Source: CBDDBU01 sp965226045 (GTDB lineage Bacteria > Pseudomonadota > Alphaproteobacteria > VGEJ01). From it: 64,000 bases of DNA. This document shows, in pieces, positions 44,768-54,197 of the stretch (the first letter of the stretch is position 1; each line of letters opens with the position of its first letter). The translations under genes and the position numbers were made by a program. The notes below the pieces were generated by a model. That model saw only the letters and a program-made list of their open reading frames with translations. It ran no database searches and had not been told where the DNA came from. Location of the stretch: assembly GCA_965226045.1 (NCBI GenBank), contig CBDDBU010000020.1, positions 1 to 64,000 on the forward strand, given 5' to 3'.

Positions 44768-46216
44768 GAGATGTCCCGGTCGATGTTGAAAAGTTGAGGT
44801 AGGTGTCGCTCTCCTGGAGCCGTTAGGCTCCGGGTGCTGCAAACCCAAGAGGGAGAACGACACCATGGGAAAGAATATCCGTAGTTCCAGTAGCCCGAAA
44901 GCCCTTGCCACCTCGTTTCCTATGCCGCCGCTGGCAGACGCGATGGACGCAGTCCGTCTCAGCGTGGATCGGTTCTGTCTCCTGGCCGGGGTCGAGGCCT
45001 TGGCCGAGATGATGGAGGAGGACGCCACGACCGTGTGCGGGGCCCGACATCGTCGCCATGGGAACCGTCGGGGTTATCGCTGGGGCCATACGCAGAGCGA
45101 GATCGGCTACCACGGCGGCCGCGTGAAAGTGCAGCGGCCACGGGTTCGCGACCATGCTGGCAAGGAGGTGGGTTTGGAGAGCTGGCAGGTGCTGCGCGAC
45201 GGCAACCTGTTGCTCGAGTGGGCGCTCAACCTGATGGTGCTGAACGTGCCGACCCGCAAGTACCACCGCGCGGTCCGTCTGCCCGAGGGCGACCTGGCGA
45301 AAGCGCGTGGCGACGGCACCTCGAAGTCGGCCGTTTCCCGGCGCTTTGTGGCGCTGTCGCGCAAGAAGATGAAGGCCTGGCTTGCCTCGGACCTCTCGGA
45401 GCTCGACCTGCTGGTCATCCAGATCGACGGTCTGCATGTCGGCGACCATGTCTTGGTGGCGGCGATCGGCGTCGATGGCAACGGCGACAAGCATGTCCTG
45501 GCCGTGGTCGAGGGGGCGACGGAGAACACTGTCGTCGTCCAGGCCTTGCTCGACAATCTCCTCGCCAGGGGGCTCGATCCGACGCTGCCCCGGCTGTTCA
45601 TCGTCGATGGCGCGAAGGCGCTCAGCAAAGCGATCCGCAACACCTTCGGTGTGGCCGCCGCCATCCAGCGCTGCCAGGTCCACAAGGGCCGTAACATCAT
45701 CGAGCGCCTGCCCCTGCATTTGCATGCGAGCGTCAAGAAGGCGCTCCGTCAGGCCTGGGACCAGGACGACGCAGACAAGGCCGAACGGCTGCTGCGCAAC
45801 CTGGCCCGGCGTCTGGAGCATGAGGAACCGGGCGTCTCGGGCAGCATCCTGGAGGGGCTGGACGAGATACTCACCGTCATCCGCCTCGGCCTGCCGCACG
45901 AACTCCGGCGCTCGCTCGCCTGCACCAACATCGTCGAGAACGCGCTCGGCACGGTGCGCCAGGTCACCCGCAACGTCAAACGCTGGAGACACGCCGAGAT
46001 GGCGCTCAGATGGACCGCCGCCGGCCTGCTGGAGGCCCAGAAAACCTTCCGTCGCCTCAAGGCCTATCGTCAGCTGCCCATCCTCCGAAATGCTCTCCAG
46101 GAACACTTGAGAAAGGCTCAGGCCGACAGTGCCATTGAAACCATCATGAAGGCAGCATAGCATCATCAACCAGCGACGCCTGCCCCACGAATTTCAACAG
46201 AGATAGGGACATCGCC
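44768..46216 (+). mobile_element. IS256-family element (IS256a), copy 3, complete
   Basis: A 1,449-bp copy almost identical to 9810-11258. Direct repeats GATGTCGG at 44759-44766 and 46217-46224 (one further G also matches) flank it, so this copy is a simple transposition event, unlike copy 2. Confidence 0.96.
44865..46160 (+). CDS. IS256-family transposase
   Basis: A 431-residue intact transposase of IS256a. The only difference noted from the copy at 9907 is one base, giving Pro instead of Ser in MVLNVPTRKYH. DDE residues are conserved. Confidence 0.96.
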   Translation: MGKNIRSSSSPKALATSFPMPPLADAMDAVRLSVDRFCLLAGVEALAEMMEEDATTVCGARHRRHGNRRGYRWGHTQSEIGYHGGRVKVQRPRVRDHAGKEVGLESWQVLRDGNLLLEWALNLMVLNVPTRKYHRAVRLPEGDLAKARGDGTSKSAVSRRFVALSRKKMKAWLASDLSELDLLVIQIDGLHVGDHVLVAAIGVDGNGDKHVLAVVEGATENTVVVQALLDNLLARGLDPTLPRLFIVDGAKALSKAIRNTFGVAAAIQRCQVHKGRNIIERLPLHLHASVKKALRQAWDQDDADKAERLLRNLARRLEHEEPGVSGSILEGLDEILTVIRLGLPHELRRSLACTNIVENALGTVRQVTRNVKRWRHAEMALRWTAAGLLEAQKTFRRLKAYRQLPILRNALQEHLRKAQADSAIETIMKAA

Positions 46217-46324
46217 GATGTCGGGCTTTAAGCCGGGTTTGGTGCCTTAGCCACCGTTCGGCAAAGTAACGGCGGCGCTGAAGAGCCGCCGCCTCTGTCA
46301 GTCTGGCGTGCTTTCAGCGCCGGG

Positions 46325-46843
46325 TCACACCGGCTCACGATAGGGCAGAGCACCGAGATAGTTGCTCTTGCCGATACCGACGCCGTTGTGACGCAGGATT
46401 GAGTAAGCCGACGTGACATGGAAATAGAGGTTCGGAACCACATGCTGGATCAGGAATTCGTGACCCGAGAGTGTCTTTCCCTTCCATCGCGGCTGCGAAA
46501 TCCGCTGCTCCGCCGCTGCTGCGAAATCGCCGGGCGAGAAGCCGTTCAGATAAGCGATAACGCTTTCAATGCGGGCCTTGACCTCGGTCAGAGTCTGCTC
46601 GGTATCGGCGTGCACCGGGGCGTCCTTTTCGCTATCGGTCAGCCGGGCGGCGCCGAGCTTTGCAGTATCGCAGGCGACCTGCACCTGGCGGATAAGGTTG
46701 AACTGGTCGGGCGCCAGGCGTGATTGCAGGAGTACGCCGACATCAAACTTTTTCTCGTCGGCGTACTTTTCGGCTTCATCGAGGATCGACAGAAGATTTC
46801 CCAGCATCTTGGTGAACTGGGGAACGACTAAGTCATAGATCAT
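46325..46843 (-). CDS. DUF1993 family protein
   Basis: A 172-residue protein of the DUF1993 family, helical and probably related to DinB-like four-helix bundles (LLQSRLAPDQFNLIRQVQVACDTAK and HEFLIQHVVPNLYFHVTSAYSILRHNGV). GGAG lies before ATG 46843. Biochemical role unknown. A GC-rich hairpin (46274-46293, GGCGGC/GCCGCC) lies downstream and may be a weak terminator. Confidence 0.82.
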   Translation of the reverse strand: MIYDLVVPQFTKMLGNLLSILDEAEKYADEKKFDVGVLLQSRLAPDQFNLIRQVQVACDTAKLGAARLTDSEKDAPVHADTEQTLTEVKARIESVIAYLNGFSPGDFAAAAEQRISQPRWKGKTLSGHEFLIQHVVPNLYFHVTSAYSILRHNGVGIGKSNYLGALPYREPV

Positions 46844-47270
46844 CTATAGAACTCCGGTTGAAACGGGTCTCGGCGCCCCATCCTCCCGCTACGGACTCGG
46901 TGCGCTGGGAGGCTAACGGAAACCGTACGATTTTGCCGCGAAGCGCCAGAAGCGGAATGACAATATTCTGCGCCTGGCGGGTTGAAAGCAATCTCAGGCG
47001 GAAAGCCGCTCCAGAATTTTTCAAATATTTTTCTGGGAAGGCAGTGCGGACGCCGATCGAAGCTGACCGGGACTTACTCCAATGCCGGAGTCCCAAGAAA
47101 GACGAGCGAGCCCGCCGGTAGCTGGCCCGATCGGCGATGCGCAGGTGCGTCTTGCCACCCGCCTTCCCCATCGGCGCCTCTTCTTCCGCCGCCTCGGCGT
47201 GGATCGCGCCCATGACCATACCGAGGCCGATGGCAAGACCGACAATGAAAAGCCGCGGCAAAGTTTGCAC
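46833..47270 (-). CDS. Putative exported protein, C-terminal part doubtful
   Basis: GTG 47270 has AAGGAG seven bases upstream and encodes a clear signal peptide (RLFIVGLAIGLGMVMGAIHAEA). The first about 45 residues look real; the rest is Arg/Ser-rich and may be a remnant in which the true stop was lost. The frame runs into the start of the DUF1993 gene. No family recognised. Confidence 0.35.
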   Translation of the reverse strand: MQTLPRLFIVGLAIGLGMVMGAIHAEAAEEEAPMGKAGGKTHLRIADRASYRRARSSFLGLRHWSKSRSASIGVRTAFPEKYLKNSGAAFRLRLLSTRQAQNIVIPLLALRGKIVRFPLASQRTESVAGGWGAETRFNRSSIDDL

Positions 47271-47427
47271 CGGGAGGCTCCTTGGCTGGTGATGTTCGCG
47301 ACCGGACTATCCGCCTCCGCCGGAGGGCCGACAAATCACAAGCGATCACCGCTGCGAGAGCTGCGCCGCAAGCAGGTATGATGGCGTGCCTAAGATGGGG
47401 CTTGGCGCCGACTTGAAGGGAACGGCC

Positions 47428-48294
47428 GTGGCCACGCGAGTCTATCTCGACTACGACCAGGACGGTTTGGATGCGCAATACAACAACCGTGTGCGCTTCC
47501 CCGAGTACGCCGAGCACTTCGCCAACTGGCGGACCTGGAGCGATCAGGCGCGCGCGGAAATGACCGCCCATCTCGACGTGCCGTTCGGCGACGATCCGGC
47601 CGAGCGGCTGGACATTTTCCCGGCCGCGCGCCGCGACGCGCCGATCTATATCTTCATCCACGGCGGCTACTGGTACTCGCTCGACAAGGCCTACTACAGC
47701 TACGTCGCGCGTGGGATGGCTCCGCACGGCGTGATGACGGTGGTGCCGAACCACGGCCTGGCGCCGGCCTATCAGATGGACGAGATCGTGCGCCAAAGCC
47801 GCGCCTCGCTCGTCTGGCTGTGGCGTCACGCCGCCGACTACGGCGGCGATCGCGAGCGCATCTACATCGCCGGGCATTCCGCCGGCGGCCATCTCGGCAT
47901 GATGCAGCTGGGCACCGAATGGCCAGAGTTCGACGGCGAGGTCAGGGGCGATTTGATCAAAGGCGTCTGCACCATCAGCGGCATCTTCGATCTCGAACCC
48001 ATCCGCCTCTCCTACCTCAATCGAACGCTCATGCTGGATGCCGCGGAGGCCGCGCGCAACAGCCCGCTCGGTCTCAATTACCCGCCAAAGACCCCACTCA
48101 TGATGGTCGTCGGCGACCCCGAGTCGGCAGAATATCGGCGTCAAAACCACGCCATGGCGGCGCGCTGGCGAGCGCTCGGCTCGCCGCTCGACTGGGTGGC
48201 GCCACCGGGCCTCAACCACTTCAACCTCGTCAACCAGCTGATCGACCCCGAGTCCGACCTCGTGCGCGCCCAGCTCGACGTCTGGGCGCGCTGA
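47428..48294 (+). CDS. Alpha/beta hydrolase, kynurenine-formamidase-like, paralog 1
   Basis: A 288-residue serine hydrolase. The oxyanion motif HGGYW, nucleophile GHSAGGH, an Asp in DPESAEYR and a His in GLNHFNLV fit the family. It may act on N-formyl-kynurenine or other small esters. GTG 47428 has GAAGGG upstream and gives exactly the length of the next gene. It is one of a tandem pair separated by nine bases. Confidence 0.82.
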   Translation: MATRVYLDYDQDGLDAQYNNRVRFPEYAEHFANWRTWSDQARAEMTAHLDVPFGDDPAERLDIFPAARRDAPIYIFIHGGYWYSLDKAYYSYVARGMAPHGVMTVVPNHGLAPAYQMDEIVRQSRASLVWLWRHAADYGGDRERIYIAGHSAGGHLGMMQLGTEWPEFDGEVRGDLIKGVCTISGIFDLEPIRLSYLNRTLMLDAAEAARNSPLGLNYPPKTPLMMVVGDPESAEYRRQNHAMAARWRALGSPLDWVAPPGLNHFNLVNQLIDPESDLVRAQLDVWAR

Positions 48295-48303
48295 GAGGGA
48301 GCC

Positions 48304-49170
48304 ATGAGCGCAGCCGTCTATCTCGACTACGACCAGGCCGCGCTCGACGCCCAGTACAACAATCGCGAACGCTTCCCGTTCTACATCGATTACTTCAACA
48401 AGTGGCCGGAGTGGAGCCAGCGGACGCGCGAGCGGATCGGCGGCCACCTCAATGTGGCCTATGGCGACGATCCGGCCGAGACGCTCGATATCTTCCCCGC
48501 CGCCGAGGCCGGCGCGCCGGTTCATGTTTTCATCCACGGCGGCTATTGGTACGCGCTGCACAAGGACGATTTCAGCTTCGTCGCCGAAGGGCTGGTCCCG
48601 AACGGCGTCACCAGCGTCATCGTCAACTACGGTCTCGCGCCGGCCTACCGCATGGACGAGATCGTGCGCCAAAACCGGGCCGCGATCGCCTGGCTGTGGC
48701 GCCATATCGCGGGGTTCGGCGCCGATCCCGATCGCATCTATGTCTGCGGTCAATCGGCCGGCGGCCATCTTCTCGGCATGCTGCTGGCGACCGACTGGCC
48801 GGCCTTCGGCGAAGGCCTGCCCCGCGACCCGATCAAAGGCGGCTGTTCCACCAGCGGGCTGTTCGATCTACAGCCGATCCGGCTCTCCTATCTCAACCAG
48901 CACATCCACCTCGACGAGGCGGAAGCCGAGCGCAACACGCCGCTACGCGCGAACTTCGAGGTGGCGACGCCGCTGATGATCGTGGTCGGCGAGGGCGAAT
49001 CCGCCGAGTTCCACCGCCACAACCGCGGGATGGCGGCGCGCTGGCGGACCCTCGGCTACCCGCTCGAGTTCGTCGAACGCAAGGGCGAGCATCACTTCGC
49101 GGTCTGCGACGCGCTGATCGACCCCGACTCAGACCTAGTCCAAGCCCAGCTCGACGCCTGGGCACGCTGA
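48304..49170 (+). CDS. Alpha/beta hydrolase, kynurenine-formamidase-like, paralog 2
   Basis: A 288-residue paralog of the preceding gene, alike along the whole length (shared VYLDYDQ start, HGGYWY, LAPAYxMDEIVRQ, LFDLxPIRLSYLN, ending in AQLDxWAR). Nucleophile motif is GQSAGGH. The pair probably arose by tandem duplication and has since diverged. Confidence 0.82.
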   Translation: MSAAVYLDYDQAALDAQYNNRERFPFYIDYFNKWPEWSQRTRERIGGHLNVAYGDDPAETLDIFPAAEAGAPVHVFIHGGYWYALHKDDFSFVAEGLVPNGVTSVIVNYGLAPAYRMDEIVRQNRAAIAWLWRHIAGFGADPDRIYVCGQSAGGHLLGMLLATDWPAFGEGLPRDPIKGGCSTSGLFDLQPIRLSYLNQHIHLDEAEAERNTPLRANFEVATPLMIVVGEGESAEFHRHNRGMAARWRTLGYPLEFVERKGEHHFAVCDALIDPDSDLVQAQLDAWAR

Positions 49171-49184
49171 TCGGCGACCGCCCC

Positions 49185-50342
49185 TCAGGCGGCGCGCGAC
49201 CACAGCTCGGCGGAGGCGATGCGGGCGCCCTCGACCAGCGAGCCGAACTTGGCCCAGGCGATCTTCGGGTGGACCTGGGGAAAGCCGGCGAAGGTGGAAA
49301 AGCCGCAATCGGCGCCGGCGATCACCCGCTCGCGGCCGACGATATCGGCGTAGCGGCGGATGCGCTGAGCCACCAGGCGGGGGTGCTCGATGAAGTTCGA
49401 GGTCGAATCGATGACGCCGGGGATGATCACCTTGTCGTCCGGCACTCTCACGTCGTCGAACACCTCCCACTCGTGCTCGTGACGGGGGTTGGCGCCCTCG
49501 ACCAACAGGCCGGCGGGGCGCGCCCCGAGCACCACCTCGGCGATCTCGGCAAACGGAATGTCGCAATGGTGCGGCCCTTGGTAGTTGCCCCAGCAGATGT
49601 GCATGCGCATTCGGTCCGGCGCGATGGCGGCGGTGGCATGGTTCAGCACCTCGATCTGCCGCGCGGCGATCTTGCGAAAGCTCGCGTCGCTCTCGTCGGG
49701 CCACAGCATGTGGCGGCCCATCGCCATGTCCGGGGCGTCGATCTGGAGTAAAAAGCCGGCCTCGACGATCGCCTCGTACTCCAACCGCATGATCTCGGCC
49801 AACGCCTCGAGATAGGCATCGTGGCTCGGGTAATATTCATTGCGCATGAACACCGCGACGACACCGGGCGAGGCGGCGTTCATGAACGCCTCGACCGGCC
49901 CATGGCGGTCGACCGCGGCCCGCAAGTTGGCGAGATCGGCGCGCAGCGGCTGGTCGTCGCGAACCGCGATCGGTCCCTGGCATAGCGGCCGCTTGAGCCC
50001 GACCGGGACGCCACGCATTTCGATCAGCTGCTGCGAGTACTCCGGGTACTCCTCGAGATCGCGCGGCACCCGGCGTCCGCCCTCGCCGCCGAAACCGCTC
50101 AGCCGGTCCTTGAGATAGGTCGAGTAGCCGATCTTGCTCATCTCGCCATCGCTCACGACATCGATGCCGAGATCGACCTGGCGTTTGACGATCTCGTCCA
50201 CCGATCCGGTGACGCAGGCGTCGAACGCGGCCGGGTCGTAGGGCTTGCCCGAGTCCTTCGCGAACAACCGGTCGACCAGCTCCTGGGATCGCGGCAGACT
50301 GCCGACCTGGGTGGTGAGAATGCGCTCGCTGCTCGGCTTCAT
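49185..50342 (-). CDS. MetE-C-like (cobalamin-independent methionine synthase II family) protein
   Basis: A 385-residue TIM-barrel protein resembling the C-terminal half of MetE. TTQVGSLPR at the start, Zn-type ligands in MHICWGNYQG, and AGADCGFSTFAG at the end agree with the family. Such stand-alone proteins transfer a methyl or alkyl group to a thiol; substrate unknown. Convergent with the hydrolase pair. Confidence 0.85.
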   Translation of the reverse strand: MKPSSERILTTQVGSLPRSQELVDRLFAKDSGKPYDPAAFDACVTGSVDEIVKRQVDLGIDVVSDGEMSKIGYSTYLKDRLSGFGGEGGRRVPRDLEEYPEYSQQLIEMRGVPVGLKRPLCQGPIAVRDDQPLRADLANLRAAVDRHGPVEAFMNAASPGVVAVFMRNEYYPSHDAYLEALAEIMRLEYEAIVEAGFLLQIDAPDMAMGRHMLWPDESDASFRKIAARQIEVLNHATAAIAPDRMRMHICWGNYQGPHHCDIPFAEIAEVVLGARPAGLLVEGANPRHEHEWEVFDDVRVPDDKVIIPGVIDSTSNFIEHPRLVAQRIRRYADIVGRERVIAGADCGFSTFAGFPQVHPKIAWAKFGSLVEGARIASAELWSRAA

Positions 50343-50398
50343 CGTCGACCCCGGCTTGACTCGTGCACGGGCGTAGGCGTTAGGCTGTCGCCGACATC

Positions 50399-51774
50399 AT
50401 GCGCCAGCACATCCGCTGCGGAAAGCTCTTCACCGGCCTCGAGGCCGAGGAACGGACCGATCAGACCCTCATCGTCGATGACGAGGGCCGCATCTCGCAC
50501 GTCGGCCCGACCGCCCAGGCGCCCAAGCCGCGCCGTGGCGAGGCGGCGGTCGATCACGGCCCCCACTTCGTCATGCCGGGCCTGATCGATTCCCACGTTC
50601 ACCTGTCGTACGGCAACGCTAAGACCAACGAGGACATGGACCTGTACGCCTCGGTCGAGTGAAGTTCCGGGCGCTGCGCGGCCTGTACATGGCCGGTCGG
50701 GTGCTCGCGGCCGGCGTCACCTCGATGATCGATCCCGGCAACTCCGGTCGGGTAACGCCAGCCATCCGCGACGCCATCGAGGCCGGCTTGTTCGACGGCC
50801 CGCGCATCACCACCACCGGGCCCTACCTGACCTCGCGCCAGGGCCTCACCGATTGGTACCCGACCTGGATCGGCGTGCCCACGACCGCCATCAGCACTCT
50901 GGTGCGCAGCACCGAGGAGGCGATCGAGGCGATTCGCGTCCAGGTCAAGGACGGCGTCGATGGCATCAAGATCGCGATGGACGGAGTGCAGACCGACACG
51001 CGCGGTCGGCTGGTCGCCGCCTTCACCCAACAGGAGACCGCGGCGATGGTCACCGAGGCCCACCGGCTCGGGCGCTTTGTCATCGTCCATGCCCGGGGCG
51101 CCGAGGCGGTGCTGTATGCGGCCCGCGCCGGAGTCGACATCATCTTTCACGCCTCCTACATGGACCAGGCGGGACTCGACGCCGTGCTGGAACACGGCTC
51201 CGCCCTGTGCCCGACCCTCACCTTCTTGCGCAACTGCGCCGAGTTCAGCCAAGCCGATGAGCCCGCGTTCCGCAAGGGACGCGCCGCCGCCAACGCGCGC
51301 GAGTACGACACTGCGTGCACCACGCTACGGACCGCTCGCGAGGCCGGCGCGCCGTTCCTGGTCGGCACCGATTCCGGATTCGCCGTCACCCCCTATGGCG
51401 AGTGGCACGCCCGTGAGCTGGGGATTTTCGTCGAACACCTCGGCTTCAGCCCGGCCGAGGCGCTCCAATGCGCGACCGCCGGCAGCACCCGATTCCTGCG
51501 TCAGCGTGACACTGTCGGGGCGTTGACGCCCGGCCGGTGGGCCGACCTCGTGGTGCTCGATACGAGCCCGCTCGACGACATCGGCATTCTGCTCGATCGC
51601 GACCGCGTTCAGCGCGTGATGCTGGGCGGCACGACGGCCGAGGCCGCACCGCGCGCCTACGCCGAGCGCAAGGTGAGCGAGTTCAGCTTCCGCAACTGGG
51701 ACAACATCTACACCCGCGAAAGCGTCGCGGCGGCGGCCCCGCCCGCGAAGAAACGGCGACTACGCGCTGTTTGA
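50399..51774 (+). pseudogene. Amidohydrolase-family protein, one-base frameshift
   Basis: The first 82 codons contain the metal site PGLIDSHVHLSYG and continue in frame 2 to 50662; the remainder, MIDPGNSGRVTPAIRDAIEAGLFDGPRI to GALTPGRWADLVVLD, lies in frame 1. Inserting one G near 50657 gives ASVEVKFRALRGLYMA, so a single base is missing. Later metal ligands (IVHARG, FHASYMD, VGTDSGF) are intact. It would be a full imidazolonepropionase/prolidase-like amidohydrolase of about 457 residues without the shift. Confidence 0.85.
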
Positions 51775-51777
51775 GCC

Positions 51778-51812
51778 TTGCCCGCGCCCTCCCCAATGAC
51801 TAATCTAATTAG
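51778..51812 (+). promoter_or_regulatory. Promoter and palindrome of toxin-antitoxin operon
   Basis: TTGCCC (51778-51783) and TAATCT (51801-51806) are 17 bases apart. CTAATTAG at 51805-51812 is a perfect palindrome overlapping the -10 box, where Phd-type antitoxins usually bind to autorepress. Confidence 0.6.
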
Positions 51813-51836
51813 CTAAGTTTTAGTGGGAGACGTGAA

Positions 51837-52067
51837 ATGACGACGGTCACGATCCACCAGGCGAAGACGCTGCTTTCGCAGCTGATCCGGCGCGCTTGCG
51901 AGGGCGAGGAGATCGTGATCGCGCGCGGCAAGAACCCCGTCGCCCGCCTCGAACCGATCGACAAAGGGCAACATCGCGGCTTCGGGGCGATGAAGGGTCG
52001 AGCGCGGGTCGATGCACGCTTCTTCGAACCTCTGTCCGACGAAGATCTCGCCGCATGGGAGCGCTAG
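51837..52067 (+). CDS. Phd/YefM-family antitoxin
   Basis: A 76-residue antitoxin: TTVTIHQAKTLLSQLIRRACEGEEIVIARGKNPVARLEP is the DNA-binding Phd fold, and the C-terminus (ARFFEPLSDEDLAAWER) is the toxin-wrapping tail. GGGAGACGTGAA precedes the ATG at the ribosome-binding position. Directly abuts the PIN toxin gene. Confidence 0.92.
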   Translation: MTTVTIHQAKTLLSQLIRRACEGEEIVIARGKNPVARLEPIDKGQHRGFGAMKGRARVDARFFEPLSDEDLAAWER

Positions 52068-52463
52068 GTGCTGCGGGTCTTGCTCGACACGCACGCCTTC
52101 CTCTGGTGGCTCGACGGTGATCGCCGGCTCCCCCGGTCAATCCGCGAACTGGTGGCCGAGGAGGCCAATGTCGTTCTGGTGAGCGCCGCGTCGGCCTGGG
52201 AAATATGCACCAAGGCGCGCCTCGGGAAACTGCCCGGCGCGGCCGACGTGGCGGCCCACGTGACCGCCGTGGTCAGCGGCCAGGGGTTTGCGGCGCTTTC
52301 GATCACGATGGCCCATGCCCAACGCGCGGGCGAACTGCCCGGTCCGTTGCGCGACCCGTTCGACCGCATGTTGATCGCTCAGTCACTGATCGAGGACGTG
52401 CCGCTGGTGACCAACGAGCGTGCGTTCGACCGCTACGGCGGCCTTAGTCGGCTGTGGACCTAA
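52068..52463 (+). CDS. PIN-domain toxin (VapC-like ribonuclease)
   Basis: A 131-residue PIN-domain RNase. Acidic metal ligands are in LLDTHAFLWW, SAASAWEICTKARLGKL and PFDRMLIAQSL; TNERAFDRY completes the site. It starts at GTG 52068 straight after the antitoxin stop. Intact. Confidence 0.92.
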   Translation: MLRVLLDTHAFLWWLDGDRRLPRSIRELVAEEANVVLVSAASAWEICTKARLGKLPGAADVAAHVTAVVSGQGFAALSITMAHAQRAGELPGPLRDPFDRMLIAQSLIEDVPLVTNERAFDRYGGLSRLWT

Positions 52464-52505
52464 CGCGCGCCCGGCGCGGCGCCGATCGAGATCGAGGCAG
52501 GTCAT

Positions 52506-53016
52506 TTGAACAACGTGGTCATTCGCGCAGCCACTGCGGCCGACGCCGCTCGGATCGCCGAACTCGCGCACGCGTTCAGCGTCTTCGAGGGCACCGCGAT
52601 GGCCCAAGGCACTGGCGAGGGCATGTACTGCGCAGCGAGCATCCGCGCGGACGCCTTTGGTCCAACACCGGCATTCGCCGTGCTGCTGGCCGAGAACGCC
52701 GGCGAGGTCGTAGGCTTCGCGGCGTACTGCGATCTCTACAACTCCGATCATGGCGTGCGCGGCGCCTGGCTCGCTGACTCTGTTCGTCATCGAATCGGCG
52801 CGCGGACATGGCAGTGGCCGCCAGCTCGTCTCCGCTGTCGCCCGGGCCGCCACCGAAGGCGGTGCCAAATCGCTGTCGTGGGCTGTGTGCTCGGCCAACC
52901 GCGCGGCCCGCGCCTTCTACCAGCAACTGGGCGCGCGCGACGAGGACACCCGTCTCCTGGAATTCGACGGCGACGCGCTGAGCCGCCTGGCCGACGCTGC
53001 CGATCAGCCGAAGTAG
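52506..53016 (+). pseudogene. GNAT-family acetyltransferase, one-base frameshift
   Basis: The first part (MNNVVIRAATAADAARIAELAHAF to GVRGAWLAD) and the second (LFVIESARGHGSGRQLVSAVARAATEGGAKSLSWAV...ARAFYQQLGA, with the acetyl-CoA-binding RGHGSG loop) are in different frames. One extra T near 52780 explains it. It starts with TTG 52506. Real mutation or sequence error cannot be separated. Confidence 0.82.
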
Positions 53017-53780
53017 AAGTTGGCCATTAGCGCGTTGACGTCACTCGCCCGCTCGATCGGCGTCCAATGGCCGCACTCGGGCAGGATGCGCACTTGCGCG
53101 CCCTTGATAGCCTTGCCGAGCTTCTGCACTGAAGCTGGTGGCGCCACACCGTCTTCGTCGCCCGTGATCAGCAGGGTGCGGCACTTGATCTTGGCGAGGG
53201 CGGCGGATTTGGCATCGGCTAGCGCCTCGCAGGTCGCGGCATAGCCTTCGGCCGGCTGGCGCATCAGGATTTCGCGGACCAAGGCCGCGATCTCGGGGCG
53301 GTGCACCCGAGTTGTGGCTGAAATGGCGACCTGCACCAGCGCATCGGCGATCGGCGCCATGCCACCGGCCCGGGCGGCCTTGGCGCGATCACGCATCACC
53401 CCACGCGCGGGCGGTGGCGGCTCGGCGAGCGGGCCGAGCAGCACCATGGTGGATACCCGGGTCGGGTGCGCGGCGGCGATGTGCTGGCAGACGATGGTGC
53501 CCATCGAGTGACCAACGAGGTGGGCGCGGCGGATCTTCCGCGCCTTCATGAGTGCCACGGTGTCGGCGACGAAGCCCTCGATCGAGAGCGCCTTGCTCTG
53601 GAGCGGCGAGCGGCCAGAGCCCTCGAGATCCGGGCGAATCACCATGAAGCTGCGCGCCAGCAGCGCGGCTTGGGGATAATAGGCGTTGGAGGTGCCGCCA
53701 AGGCCATGCACCATGATGACGGTCTCAGACCCCTCGCCTTGGCTCTCCACAGCGAGCGTCTTGCCGTTGATGTGTTCCAT
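53004..53780 (-). CDS. Alpha/beta hydrolase
   Basis: A 258-residue hydrolase with HGLGG as oxyanion region, nucleophile GHSMGT, Asp in TGDEDGVAPP and His in ECGHWTPIE, close to 3-oxoadipate enol-lactonase-like enzymes. Its substrate is unknown. It lies downstream of the aldolase gene on the same strand and overlaps the 3' end of the GNAT remnant. Confidence 0.88.
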   Translation of the reverse strand: MEHINGKTLAVESQGEGSETVIMVHGLGGTSNAYYPQAALLARSFMVIRPDLEGSGRSPLQSKALSIEGFVADTVALMKARKIRRAHLVGHSMGTIVCQHIAAAHPTRVSTMVLLGPLAEPPPPARGVMRDRAKAARAGGMAPIADALVQVAISATTRVHRPEIAALVREILMRQPAEGYAATCEALADAKSAALAKIKCRTLLITGDEDGVAPPASVQKLGKAIKGAQVRILPECGHWTPIERASDVNALMANFYFG

Positions 53781-53802
53781 GCGATGCCTCCCTGGTCCTG
53801 GA

Positions 53803-54082
53803 TTAATCTTTGTAGCTCGGGTCCTCGCGGTCGAGCCGGCGCATCATCGCGCGGAAGCCGATCTCGCCGAAGCTTGCATCGCCGGTGCCTTGACCAATCT
53901 TGGCGGTGCGCGCGATCACCCTTTTGCCGGGTAAAGCCAGCTCGCCGCCGCCGGCCAGCGCCGCCACCTGAATGGCGCAGGTGCGTTCGAGATAATGCAT
54001 GAGCGTGTAGGCCTCGGCGACCGTCCGGCCCCAGGTCAGGGTGCCGTGATTGCGCAGAAACATCATCCGCCGGCCGCCGAGG
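53803..54082 (-). pseudogene. Class II aldolase/adducin protein, 3' part
   Basis: The C-terminal 93 codons (GGRRMMFLRNHGTLTWGRTVAEAYTLMHYLERTCAIQVAAL) of a class II aldolase-type protein. It includes the third metal-binding His (RNHG). It is separated from the 5' part at 56630 by an IS21 element. Confidence 0.9.
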
Positions 54083-54197
54083 TGTGGAACGGCGTGCAAA
54101 GTTGACCCCTGTTGAGGGGTGATCGGCGTCCAAATTTGACCCCCTGAGCCTGGCTAGTCCAAGTCACCTCGTTTTTGGGCGGACGAGGTGGTGGGGG

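Noticed and set aside
46271..46296. Strong terminator after the DUF1993 gene
   Set aside because: The GGCGGC/GCCGCC hairpin is present but is followed on the minus strand only by GTTACTTT, a weak T-run, so it is mentioned in the gene entry and not called separately.
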